A stretch of 44,407 bases of DNA from Eubacteriales Family XIII. Incertae Sedis bacterium (GTDB lineage: Bacteria; Bacillota; Clostridia; Peptostreptococcales; Anaerovoracaceae): NCBI GenBank assembly GCA_031266025.1, contig JAISBV010000045.1, positions 1 through 44,407 on the forward strand, in the 5' to 3' direction. Below, piece by piece: positions 1 to 7,908 of this stretch. Position 1 is the first letter of the stretch. Every line of letters begins with the position of its first letter. A model generated the notes under the pieces. It was not told the origin of the DNA. It did no database searches and worked only from the letters and a program-made list of their open reading frames with translations. A program made the translations under genes and the position numbers.

Positions 1-98
1 CCGAAGCTCTTTTGTATGAGAAGCTCCTGCTCCCGTGTGGGATATATGCGAAAATTGTAACGTTTCTCCACTGTTTTCGCCTAACCTTTCGCCCCCAT

Positions 99-132
99 GG
101 CATGTAACATTTTTTATAAAATGTTACATGCC
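99..132. repeat. Perfect palindrome, 15-bp arms
   Basis: Two 15-bp arms (GGCATGTAACATTTT and its exact complement) surround a 4-base loop. A near-identical palindrome lies at 238-271, where it forms a terminator. This copy has no T-run on either strand, so termination is not supported. It may be a duplicated terminator stem or an operator. Confidence 0.6.
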
Positions 133-155
133 CGGAAAACGATTGATTTTCCAAC

Positions 156-180
156 AAAAAAAGAACGCCCTTGGGCGTTC
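156..180 (-). terminator. Intrinsic terminator, - strand
   Basis: On the - strand, GAACGCCC and GGGCGTTC pair across a 2-base loop and are followed by seven T. No - strand protein gene ends here. It probably backs up the terminator at 231-271 for the small transcript upstream. Confidence 0.6.
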
Positions 181-230
181 CTGCGGGCGGCGCGCGGCCG
201 GTACGGCTCCGCAGCCTTTGAAATTGCAAC

Positions 231-271
231 AAAAAAACCCATGTAACATTTTATAAAAAACGTTACATGGG
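231..271 (-). terminator. Intrinsic terminator of the small RNA candidate
   Basis: On the - strand, CCCATGTAACGTTTT pairs with AAAATGTTACATGGG (one mismatch) and is followed immediately by seven T. It sits about 195 nt downstream of a good - strand promoter, with no protein gene between them. Confidence 0.75.
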
Positions 272-426
272 CAAGCGCAAAACCTTATTTTATTACGCAA
301 GCGGGTTCAATACCCGTAACTTGCTACGTTTCCTTATTCATAACGTAGGGTATTGAACCCATTCCTAATATTTCCTATCGTATCAAACTGCCCACCTCTC
401 CAATACCCCGTAGTCTTGCTGCGGTG
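231..426 (-). ncRNA. Candidate small RNA, about 195 nt, possibly 6S-like
   Basis: A sigma-A promoter (433-461) and an intrinsic terminator (231-271) on the - strand bound a transcript of about 195 nt with no convincing ORF. A 13-bp perfect stem pairs GGGTTCAATACCC with GGGTATTGAACCC (about 348-360 with 303-315), enclosing a smaller hairpin CTACGTT/AACGTAG. Near the 5' end GCAGCAAGAC can pair with GTTTTGCGC just before the terminator, leaving a large internal bubble. A closing stem, bubble and apical hairpin at this length recall 6S RNA, but I cannot match its conserved bases, so the type is inferred only. Confidence 0.5.
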
Positions 427-432
427 CAGTTT

Positions 433-461
433 ATTATACTATGTATTGTCCGGTTTGTAAA
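433..461 (-). promoter_or_regulatory. Sigma-A promoter for the small RNA candidate
   Basis: Read on the - strand: -35 TTTACA (461-456), 17-bp spacer, -10 TATAAT (438-433). This is five of six plus six of six consensus bases with the best spacing. The predicted start is near 426. Confidence 0.65.
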
Positions 462-631
462 GTTGCCGGCGAAATTGATCTTAATTCCCGAAATCGGCTT
501 TATTTCACCGATTTTACCTATACTCTCGAGCAAGACACGCCATGGGAAGCAAGTATCCTTTTCCCTTTATCGGCCGGAACGCCTCGGACTTTACTGTTAC
601 CGAAAAAATTTCAAAAAATGATTGTTAGCTA

Positions 632-660
632 TTGACAACTTGTGTTAGCAGGAGTAAACT
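632..660 (+). promoter_or_regulatory. Probable feo operon promoter
   Basis: TTGACA (632-637), 17-bp spacer, TAAACT (655-660), about 50 bp ahead of the first feoA. The -35 is perfect and the -10 matches four of six. I do not see a clear Fur or DtxR box, so iron control is not shown by the sequence. Confidence 0.5.
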
Positions 661-710
661 TATAGACAGTAGAAAAACAACTGCCCCGTCAAAAGATAAG
701 GAGAGTATCC

Positions 711-920
711 ATGCCTCTCAGTTTGCTGAAGTCCGGCGAATCCGGAACCGTAAAAAAGATTATGGGCAAAGACGATACGAGACGCTTTCTCGAAAGTCTT
801 GGCTTTACGATAGGCGCGCCCGTCAGCGTCATCTCCGAAATACGCGGAAACATGGTGCTTTGCATAAGGGATACGCGCGTCGCGCTTGATCTCGGCATGG
901 CCAAACGCATCGTGGTTTGA
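711..920 (+). CDS. feoA: FeoA-domain protein, first copy
   Basis: A 69-residue SH3-like FeoA protein, a cytosolic accessory of the FeoB ferrous iron permease. The typical pattern is visible: an N-terminal GESGTVKKI-type strand, a middle segment with SLGFTIGAPVSVIS, and a C-terminal stretch ending LDLGMAKRIVV. The start has AAGGAG 8 bases upstream. Only 3 bases separate it from a second feoA, and feoB follows, so the three form one operon. FeoA is thought to assist or regulate FeoB; its exact action is not settled. Confidence 0.88.
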   Translation: MPLSLLKSGESGTVKKIMGKDDTRRFLESLGFTIGAPVSVISEIRGNMVLCIRDTRVALDLGMAKRIVV

Positions 921-923
921 ATT

Positions 924-1175
924 ATGCCTACATTGAAAGAAATACCCTGCGGAGAAACGGTCACTGTCGTCAAAATAGAAGGATCGGGGCCCGTCAAGCG
1001 CCGCATCATGGATATGGGCATTACCAAGGGAACGGATATATTCGTGCGGAAAGTAGCGCCGCTCGGCGATCCCGTTGAGGTGAATGTTCGCAATTATGAG
1101 TTGTCGCTGCGCAAGGAAGACGCAGAATCCATAATCGTCTCGAAAGGACATACTGAATCATGTCCCTTACCATAG
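924..1175 (+). CDS. feoA: FeoA-domain protein, second copy
   Basis: An 83-residue second FeoA-type protein. It has the family motif RRIMDMGITKGTDIFVRKVAPLGDP, here seen as MDMGITKGTD near residues 30-40 and APLGDPVEV near residues 46-54. Its last 16 bases overlap the start of feoB, suggesting translational coupling. Its sequence fits the FeoA consensus better than the first copy, so it may be the main FeoB partner while the first is specialised; that division of labour is inference. Confidence 0.88.
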   Translation: MPTLKEIPCGETVTVVKIEGSGPVKRRIMDMGITKGTDIFVRKVAPLGDPVEVNVRNYELSLRKEDAESIIVSKGHTESCPLP

Positions 1176-3298
1176 CTCTCGCGGGCAATCCTAACAGCGG
1201 AAAAACTACGCTGTTCAACGCGCTTACAGGATCAAATCAATTCGTCGGCAATTGGCCCGGCGTAACAGTTGAAAAAAAAGAAGGCCGCCTGCGCGGCCGC
1301 AACGATATCAAAATTATGGATCTTCCGGGCGTCTACTCACTGTCGCCCTATACACTTGAAGAGGTGATTGCGCGGGATTATCTGACGGACGGACGGCCCG
1401 ACGCCATTTTGAACATCGTGGACGGAACCAATCCGGAACGCAACCTCTATCTCACTACGCAGCTCCTTGAGCTCGGCATCCCAACGGTCGTGGCCGTCAA
1501 CATGATAGATCTGGTCAGCAAAAACGGCGACGAGCTCGACCTGTCTGTTCTTTCCGAGCGCTTCGGCTGCCCTTTCATGAGCATTTCGGCGCTGAAAGGA
1601 ACGGGAGTCGCCGAAGCCGCAGACGCGGCGATTCAACATGCGAAGAACAAAACCGCGCCTATCCTTGTTCAAAAGTTCGACGAAACCGTCGAATCCGCGT
1701 TGTTCGCCATATCGTCAAAGCTCGGAAACGGCGTTCCCGATGAGCAAAAACGTTTCTTTGCCGTCAAGCTGTTCGAACGCGACGAAAAGTTATCTTCGCG
1801 CTTTCCGACTGCGGAGTTCGAAAGCATAATAAGCGCGGCGGAGGAGACGTTGGACGACGACGCGGAAAGCCTTATTACAAATGATCGCTACTCGTTCATC
1901 GTTTCGGCCCTTGACGGCTGTTACCGCAGAAATATCACGGCGGATACGACGCTGTCGGACAAAATAGATCGCATCGTCACAAATCGTCTGTTGGCCATCC
2001 CCATATTCGCGGCTGTGATGCTCATCGTCTATGTTGTATCCGTCACGACCGTCGGCGCGTTCGCCACGGATTGGGCGAACGACGGGGTATTCGGCGAAGG
2101 CTGGAGCTTCTTCGGCCTGTGGGTTCCCGGCGTGCCGACCTTGGCCGAAAGCGCGCTCACGAGCGTTGGCGCGACTGATATTATTCACAGTCTCGTGTCT
2201 GACGGCGTTATAGCCGGCGTCGGCGCAGTTTTGGGCTTTGTGCCGCAGATGCTGATACTGTTCGTATTCCTCGCGTTTTTGGAGGGATGCGGCTATATGG
2301 CTCGCGTCGCGTTCATAATGGATCGCATATTCAGGAAATTCGGACTGTCCGGAAAATCCTTCATTCCGATACTGATAGGCACAGGCTGCGGCGTACCCGG
2401 CATTATGTCGTGCCGCACCATAGAAAACGACAGGGACAGGAAGATGACCATAATCACAACCACTTTCATCCCCTGCGGCGCAAAGCTGCCCATAATAGCG
2501 CTTATAGCGGGCGCCCTGTTCGGAGGAGCGTGGTGGATGGCGCCGAGCGCCTATTTCGTCGGCATAGCGGCCATCGTCAGTTCCGGCGTAATACTGAAAA
2601 AGACTCATCTGTTCGTGGGCAATCCCGCGCCATTCGTCATGGAGCTTCCCGCCTATCACATGCCGACGGCCGTAAACGTGCTGCGCAGCGTATGGGAGCG
2701 CGGCTCATCCTTCATAAAGCGAGCCGGCACCATTATCTTGGCGTCGGCCGTCGTCATATGGTTCCTGTCTTCATTCGGCGTGACGGACGGAGCATTCGGC
2801 CCCGTGGACGACCTCGGAGACGGTTTGCTCGCGGTCATAGGAAACGGCGTAGCGTGGATATTCGCGCCGCTCGGCTTCGGCGACTGGCAGGCGACCGTCG
2901 CCACATTTACAGGGCTCATCGCGAAAGAGAATATCGTCAACACATTCGGCGTCCTGTACGGCTTCGCCGAGGTCGCCGAGGACGGCTCCGAGATATGGGG
3001 CAGTCTGTCCGCAAGCTTCACCCCGCTCGCAGCCTACTCCTTCCTCGTGTTCAACCTGCTCTGCGCCCCATGCTTCGCGGCCATAGGCGCGATCAGGCGC
3101 GAGATGAACAGCGCGAAATGGACGTTCATCGCCATCGGCTATCAGACCGGCTTCGCGTATTCCGTGGCTCTTTGTATATTCCAATTCGGCTCTCTGTTCA
3201 CAACAGGGGTGTTTGGCGCCGGCACGGTCGCGGCGATCATGATTACCGGGCTGTTTCTCAACCGTTTGCTCCGCCGTGCGCCGCAATATTCTCAGTAA
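1160..3298 (+). CDS. feoB: FeoB ferrous iron transporter
   Basis: A 712-residue inner-membrane Fe(II) permease of usual length. The N-terminal G domain has G1 GNPNSGKTT (residues 9-17), G2 GNWPGVTVE (30-38), G3 DLPG (54-57), G4 NMID (114-117) and G5 SALKG near 145. A helical spacer follows to about residue 270, then the membrane part with both Gate segments. The first Gate contains GCGVPGIMSCRT (about 411-422) and PCGAKLPI (about 438-445). The cysteines in these segments are typical of FeoB. No feoC is seen. The gene overlaps feoA2, and the operon appears to end after it. Confidence 0.97.
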   Translation: MSLTIALAGNPNSGKTTLFNALTGSNQFVGNWPGVTVEKKEGRLRGRNDIKIMDLPGVYSLSPYTLEEVIARDYLTDGRPDAILNIVDGTNPERNLYLTTQLLELGIPTVVAVNMIDLVSKNGDELDLSVLSERFGCPFMSISALKGTGVAEAADAAIQHAKNKTAPILVQKFDETVESALFAISSKLGNGVPDEQKRFFAVKLFERDEKLSSRFPTAEFESIISAAEETLDDDAESLITNDRYSFIVSALDGCYRRNITADTTLSDKIDRIVTNRLLAIPIFAAVMLIVYVVSVTTVGAFATDWANDGVFGEGWSFFGLWVPGVPTLAESALTSVGATDIIHSLVSDGVIAGVGAVLGFVPQMLILFVFLAFLEGCGYMARVAFIMDRIFRKFGLSGKSFIPILIGTGCGVPGIMSCRTIENDRDRKMTIITTTFIPCGAKLPIIALIAGALFGGAWWMAPSAYFVGIAAIVSSGVILKKTHLFVGNPAPFVMELPAYHMPTAVNVLRSVWERGSSFIKRAGTIILASAVVIWFLSSFGVTDGAFGPVDDLGDGLLAVIGNGVAWIFAPLGFGDWQATVATFTGLIAKENIVNTFGVLYGFAEVAEDGSEIWGSLSASFTPLAAYSFLVFNLLCAPCFAAIGAIRREMNSAKWTFIAIGYQTGFAYSVALCIFQFGSLFTTGVFGAGTVAAIMITGLFLNRLLRRAPQYSQ

Positions 3299-3332
3299 CG
3301 GCAAATCCCAATCTGCGTACCCCGTCAATATA

Positions 3333-3348
3333 CCCTTTGAGCAGCAAC
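3333..3348. repeat. Solo terminal-repeat remnant downstream of feoB
   Basis: CCCTTTGAGCAGCAAC closely resembles the right end of the MITE at 9030-9202 (CCCTTGAGCAGTAAC). It lies 35 bp after the feoB stop. No matching second end or internal sequence is seen nearby, so this is a fragment at most and could be chance. Confidence 0.35.
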
Positions 3349-3388
3349 AATGAAGCAATTTGAAACCTGTCTGTTCAATTTTTCCTGA

Positions 3389-3417
3389 TTGACTAAACCT
3401 TGATGGTGTGATATTAT
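3389..3417 (+). promoter_or_regulatory. Sigma-A promoter of the V4R/GGDEF pair
   Basis: TTGACT (3389-3394), 17-bp spacer, TATTAT (3412-3417); five of six matches in each box. It lies 48 bp before the V4R start codon and makes the two signalling genes independent of feoB. Confidence 0.6.
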
Positions 3418-3464
3418 ACGGTTGTAGGTTTTATCATTGTTATATTTAAGAGGATATGATTGCG

Positions 3465-4004
3465 ATGAGAAAATATAAATTCAATTGGGACTTGATAGGA
3501 GATATAGAAGACGGACGACCGAATCTGGGGCCGCAGGTAGATCTCGATATGTACCGGCTTATGCAATTTACAATGCGCGACGCGCTTGAAGGACGTTACG
3601 GTTCGGAAATCGCCGATTCGATATTTTACGAGGCGGGGAAGTTGGCCGGCGCGGAGTTTTACGAGCACCATATCAAACCCGTTTCAAGCGTGGACGAGTT
3701 TGTGGGGAAAACGCAGCAGATACTCCGCGACAAGCGTATCGGCGTCTTAAGACTGGAAGAGGCTTTGATCTCCGAAGGCCGCGTCACGCTGACTATAGAC
3801 GAGGATTTGGATTGCTCGGGCTTGCCTGAGCTCGATTATGAGACGTGCGTATACGACGAGGGTTTCGTTTCGGCGCTCTTTGAAAGTTTCACGCAAAGCA
3901 AATGGAAGGCGGAAGAAGTCGATTGTTGGTGCACGGGCGCAAGAACCTGTCGGTTCCTCGTAACACAGGAGGATTTGGAGGATTTGGAAGCCGTAGCACA
4001 ATAG
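3465..4004 (+). CDS. V4R-domain protein
   Basis: A 179-residue soluble protein. The C-terminal half matches the V4R (4-vinyl reductase) small-molecule-binding fold, with the end motif DCWCTGARTCRF carrying three cysteines. The ATG at 3465 is preferred because AGAGGA sits about 9 bases upstream, whereas the in-frame ATG at 3456 directly abuts it. V4R proteins are known or suspected ligand or metal sensors; the ligand here is unknown. Its stop is 20 bases before the GGDEF gene, so it probably feeds a signal to that enzyme or its output (inference). Confidence 0.75.
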   Translation: MRKYKFNWDLIGDIEDGRPNLGPQVDLDMYRLMQFTMRDALEGRYGSEIADSIFYEAGKLAGAEFYEHHIKPVSSVDEFVGKTQQILRDKRIGVLRLEEALISEGRVTLTIDEDLDCSGLPELDYETCVYDEGFVSALFESFTQSKWKAEEVDCWCTGARTCRFLVTQEDLEDLEAVAQ

Positions 4005-4024
4005 CGCTATAACGATTGGAAACT

Positions 4025-4993
4025 ATGTCTTTGCAGCGAACGGACGACGAGTGGATCAATTTGATCTACACCTTATTGACATCGGTAAAGATTCCCGACG
4101 ACATGGAGATCGACCCCGATTTGACGCAAAATCCGAACTTCAAAAAGTTGCGCGGATTTCTTGAAGATCTTCGGGAATTGAGTTACGCCCTTTCAAAAGG
4201 CGATCTCCATATGTTCGCTTACAGCAAAGGATTTATACTGTCCAACCTTAAAGCCCTCCAAGCCAATCTGCGTCACCTCACATGGCAAACAAAACAGGTC
4301 GCCGAAGGCGACTTTTCGCAGCGGGTCGAATTTCTCGGAGAATTTTCGGATTCTTTCAATGAAATGGCCGCCAAACTTGAGGAGAGCACAAAGGCGCTTT
4401 TGCAGATCGCCGGCGCCGATTTCCTGACTCAATTGCCTAACAGACGTTCCGCCATGCGATTCCTTGAACAGACTCACGCGTTGTTCAAGAGACACAGCCG
4501 ATCCTACAGTATCGCAATGTTTGACATAGATCACTTCAAATCCGTCAACGACACATACGGTCACGAAGCCGGCGACAAGGTGCTGCAAAACGTAAGTTCA
4601 AGCATGAAACTCCTTTTTCGTGAAACAGACATGTTTGCGCGTTTCGGCGGCGAGGAATTTATTGCGATTCTGCCGGAAACGAGTATGTCCGGAGCGGTTA
4701 TACTGGCGGAAAAGATTCGCGTTATGCTTGAGTCCGCCCCCATTGATCTCGACGACGGGACAACGCTGTACAAGACGACAAGTATAGGCGTCGCCGAATC
4801 TTCCGTAAACGACTTTGATGCCTCGAAAGTCATAAACCGCAGCGACGAAGCGCTCTACAAAGCAAAAACCGGCGGAAGGAACAGGATTTGCACGTCGCCT
4901 CCTGTTAATGTTGCCCGGATTTTGAAGGGTTGCGCAAACGACGATACAGAACAGCAGCCCGATACTCCGGCCCTAAAACTTATAGATCTATGA
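4025..4993 (+). CDS. Diguanylate cyclase (GGDEF), HAMP-like linker, soluble
   Basis: A 322-residue protein that should make cyclic di-GMP from two GTP. An N-terminal helical part of about 90 residues has no membrane segment. A HAMP-like stretch follows (EGDFSQRV and NEMAAKLEE, about residues 90-125), then a GGDEF domain containing DFLTQLPNRR, DIDHFKSVND and the active-site GGEEF (about 208-212). An inhibitory I-site RETD lies exactly five residues before GGEEF, so product feedback is likely. The ATG at 4025 has TTGGA just upstream; a TTG at 4016 would add three residues. The adjacent V4R protein is the likely sensor partner. Confidence 0.9.
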   Translation: MSLQRTDDEWINLIYTLLTSVKIPDDMEIDPDLTQNPNFKKLRGFLEDLRELSYALSKGDLHMFAYSKGFILSNLKALQANLRHLTWQTKQVAEGDFSQRVEFLGEFSDSFNEMAAKLEESTKALLQIAGADFLTQLPNRRSAMRFLEQTHALFKRHSRSYSIAMFDIDHFKSVNDTYGHEAGDKVLQNVSSSMKLLFRETDMFARFGGEEFIAILPETSMSGAVILAEKIRVMLESAPIDLDDGTTLYKTTSIGVAESSVNDFDASKVINRSDEALYKAKTGGRNRICTSPPVNVARILKGCANDDTEQQPDTPALKLIDL

Positions 4994-5051
4994 ACAGCGT
5001 CTCAACGCATGCGGCTTGCTCCGCGAATATTCGGCGCGACGTTTTCTGTTC

Positions 5052-5079
5052 TTGTATTTCACGATTTTTCCGGTATACT
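5052..5079 (+). promoter_or_regulatory. Probable glgP promoter
   Basis: TTGTAT (5052-5057), 16-bp spacer, TATACT (5074-5079), about 70 bp before the glgP start. Four and five consensus matches respectively. Confidence 0.45.
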
Positions 5080-5149
5080 GATATAGAACGCGTTCGACAG
5101 ACACGAACGCCGAGACGTGTTGCACGCAGGAATGAGGTGATTGAATCCG

Positions 5150-7615
5150 ATGTTTGAAAATAAAGAACAATTTGTTGCCGCCTATAAACGCAAATTCATG
5201 TCAGAGCTCTCCAAAACGCTCAGCGAAGCGACGGCTGCGGATAAGTATGTCGTGTTGGCTTCCATGATATGTGAAAAAATCAACGAGAAATGGGTCATTA
5301 CAAATGACTATTATCTCAAGACGGGGGCTCGGCAGGTATATTATTTTTCATTGGAATTTCTGCTCGGCAAATTCCTTGAATCCAATCTGATATATCTCGG
5401 CGTTGAGGATGTCTGTCGCGAGGGTTTGGCCGAGCTCGGCATCGAGCTTGACGACCTGATCCGCTGCGAGCCCGATCCCGCTCTCGGTAACGGCGGTCTC
5501 GGACGGCTTGCCGCCTGTTTCCTCGACTCGCTGGCGTCTATGGGTCTGCCCGGACACGGCAACGGCATCCGATACAAATACGGTCTCTTCCGCCAACAAA
5601 TCGTAGACGGTTATCAGGTCGAATTGCCCGACAATTGGCTGAACCGACGCAATCCGTGGGAGATACGCAAGCAAGACAAGGCCGTGCTCGTCAAGCTGAA
5701 CGGGCATATACGCACCGAGTTTGACGAAGACGGCGTCTCCCGCTTTATACACGAGGATTTCCTTCCTGTTTTGGCCGTACCCTACGATATGCCGATAATG
5801 GGCTATAAGAACAACACCGTCAATACACTGCGGCTTTGGAGCGCGGAATCCGTCGACAATTCGTTCGATTTCGCGTCGTTCAGCCGCGGTGATTATGTAA
5901 ACGCCGTTTCCGGCAAATATTCGGTCGAAGCCATCTCGGAGGTTCTTTATCCTGACGATTCCAACTATACGAACCGGCTCTTGCGCCTGAAACAGCAATA
6001 TTTCTTTGTTTCCGCCGGCATTCAATCCATTGTGCGGCGTTTCAAGCTGAAGCAGCACGATCTTGATCTGCTTCCGGAACGCATAGCCATACATATCAAC
6101 GATACGCACCCGGCATTGGCTGTGCCGGAGCTTATGCGGATATTGATAGACGACGACGGTTTCGGTTGGGATCACGCGTGGGATATAACAACACGCACCA
6201 TCGCGTACACGAACCACACCATCATGCCCGAGGCGCTCGAAACCTGGCCTATAGATCTGTTTTGGGAACTCCTGCCGCGTATATACATGATTGTAGAAGA
6301 GATCAATCGGCGTCTTCTTTTGGATTTGAATGAAAAATATCCGGACGATATGGGGAAGGTAGCCCGTATGTCCATCATAGGCGACGGCGTGGTTCGAATG
6401 GCGAATTTGGCCGTTGTGGGCAGCTTCAGTGTCAACGGGGTCGCCGCGGTTCATACGGAGCTTCTGAAAAACGTGGTAATGAAAGACTTCCACGATTATT
6501 ACCCCGAGAAATTCAACAACAAAACCAACGGCATCACACACCGTCGTTGGCTTATCAAGTCCAATCCGAGACTTGAGGACGCGATTTCGGAGGTCATCGG
6601 CGACAATTGGATCACAAACCCTGTAGAACTCGAGAACTTGGGCGATTTTGCTGACGACACCTCAATGCAAGAGAGGATTTTCGACATCAAACGCGCGGGC
6701 AAGATACTGCTTGCGAAGCATATAAAGGATACGCAAGGCGTAACCGTGGATCCGAGTTCGATATTCGACGTTCAAATCAAACGCATACACGCGTACAAGC
6801 GCCAACTTTTGAACGCTTTGCACATCCAGTATCTCTATAACACGCTGCTCGAAAACCCCAACACGGACATGACGCCGCGCACATTTATATTCGCGGGCAA
6901 GGCCGCGCCGAGTTACTACTACGCCAAGGCCGTAATCAAATATATCAACGAGTTGGCTCGCCTTGTGGAAAACGAGAAGTGCGTCCGGGACAAGTTGCGC
7001 GTCGTATTTCTCGAAAATTACAACGTCAGTCTCGCGGAGCTCATATTTCCCGCCAGCGATATCTCCGAACAGATATCCACAGCGTCAAAAGAGGCCTCCG
7101 GTACCGGCAATATGAAGTTCATGATGAACGGCGCTGTTACAATAGGCACAAATGACGGCGCGAATATCGAAATACGAGAACTCGTCGGCGACGATAACTT
7201 CATATTGTTCGGATTGAGCGTGGAAGAGGTGCTGTCGTATTACGCGAACGGCGGCTACAATTCGCACGAGATTTATGAAAGCAACCCGCATGTCAAGAAG
7301 CTTCTCGATCAGATAAAAAACGGCGACATATTCCCTTACGCGGCCATAGACGACTTTGCCACAATAGTGCACTCGCTCCTTGACTACAATGACGAGTTCT
7401 TCGTGCTGCGCGATTTCGACGAATACGCAAATGCGCAAAACCGCATAGACGCGCTGTACAAACAACGCGCGCGCTGGAGCTCCATGTCTGTTCGCAACAT
7501 CGCCATGTCGGGTCATTTTTCGAGCGACAATACAATAGATCAATACGCGAAGGATATATGGAGAATAGGACGTCAGACACCCGAGGAGATTATCGCGCCG
7601 TCCGAAGGGCGGTAG
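5150..7615 (+). CDS. glgP: Glycogen/starch/maltodextrin phosphorylase
   Basis: An 821-residue cytosolic enzyme of the usual length. It releases glucose 1-phosphate from alpha-1,4-glucans using phosphate and pyridoxal phosphate. Family landmarks are the N-terminal LGNGGLGRLAACFLDS, GYKNNTVNTLRLWSA, the INDTHPALAVPELMR block, and the PLP-lysine segment SGTGNMKFMMNGA with the lysine near residue 656. The ATG at 5150 is chosen because AGGTGA lies about 10 bases upstream; a TTG at 5141 would touch that site. No other glg genes are in the window, so it appears to stand alone with its own promoter. Confidence 0.97.
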   Translation: MFENKEQFVAAYKRKFMSELSKTLSEATAADKYVVLASMICEKINEKWVITNDYYLKTGARQVYYFSLEFLLGKFLESNLIYLGVEDVCREGLAELGIELDDLIRCEPDPALGNGGLGRLAACFLDSLASMGLPGHGNGIRYKYGLFRQQIVDGYQVELPDNWLNRRNPWEIRKQDKAVLVKLNGHIRTEFDEDGVSRFIHEDFLPVLAVPYDMPIMGYKNNTVNTLRLWSAESVDNSFDFASFSRGDYVNAVSGKYSVEAISEVLYPDDSNYTNRLLRLKQQYFFVSAGIQSIVRRFKLKQHDLDLLPERIAIHINDTHPALAVPELMRILIDDDGFGWDHAWDITTRTIAYTNHTIMPEALETWPIDLFWELLPRIYMIVEEINRRLLLDLNEKYPDDMGKVARMSIIGDGVVRMANLAVVGSFSVNGVAAVHTELLKNVVMKDFHDYYPEKFNNKTNGITHRRWLIKSNPRLEDAISEVIGDNWITNPVELENLGDFADDTSMQERIFDIKRAGKILLAKHIKDTQGVTVDPSSIFDVQIKRIHAYKRQLLNALHIQYLYNTLLENPNTDMTPRTFIFAGKAAPSYYYAKAVIKYINELARLVENEKCVRDKLRVVFLENYNVSLAELIFPASDISEQISTASKEASGTGNMKFMMNGAVTIGTNDGANIEIRELVGDDNFILFGLSVEEVLSYYANGGYNSHEIYESNPHVKKLLDQIKNGDIFPYAAIDDFATIVHSLLDYNDEFFVLRDFDEYANAQNRIDALYKQRARWSSMSVRNIAMSGHFSSDNTIDQYAKDIWRIGRQTPEEIIAPSEGR

Positions 7616-7645
7616 CTTTCGGAAAATGTTTGGAGGATTATAAAA

Positions 7646-7807
7646 ATGGCTGCAACAACGCGCAAGGAGGAAATCCTGACGGACAAACAGTTTATGTCCA
7701 TTATTTAAATGGTGCTCCAAATTCTTTCAAGATCAAAAGATATTTAGGACGCGAAGAAAGCCCTGTTGGCAATCAAGTACGATGAAGATAACCGTTCCGA
7801 AGATTAG
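7646..7807 (+). pseudogene. Short decayed gene with two in-frame stops
   Basis: A strong ribosome site (GGAGG, 9 bases upstream) precedes an ATG opening 20 codons that end in TAA at 7706. The same frame continues in protein-like fashion through TAG at 7745 to TAG at 7805. Read through both stops, it gives a charged, helical-looking protein of about 53 residues: REEILTDKQ-like start (here RKEEILTDKQFMSII), then MVLQILSRSKDI, then DAKKALLAIKYDEDNRSED. A terminator follows at 7822. The composition resembles small uncharacterised clostridial proteins, so I read it as a recent pseudogene. A real 20-residue peptide is the alternative. Confidence 0.5.
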
Positions 7808-7821
7808 TATTTCTTGGCTTC

Positions 7822-7858
7822 AAAAGGCCATCCTCGAAATTCGAGTATGGCCTTTTTT
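7822..7858 (+). terminator. Intrinsic terminator after glgP
   Basis: AAAAGGCCAT (7822-7831) pairs with ATGGCCTTTT (7847-7856), with an inner CTCGAA/TTCGAG stem, followed by further T. It ends the glgP transcript where it meets the convergent GH25 gene, and may work weakly in the other direction too. Confidence 0.85.
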
Positions 7859-7908
7859 CCTGCCACTGCCTGTTTGCAAAACAGAAGCGGTGAACCGCAG
7901 CGCCGTCG

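Noticed and set aside
441-635. Small frame starting with a CPVC motif
   Set aside because: It starts inside the - strand promoter region, has no ribosome site, and the rest resembles no protein family I know.
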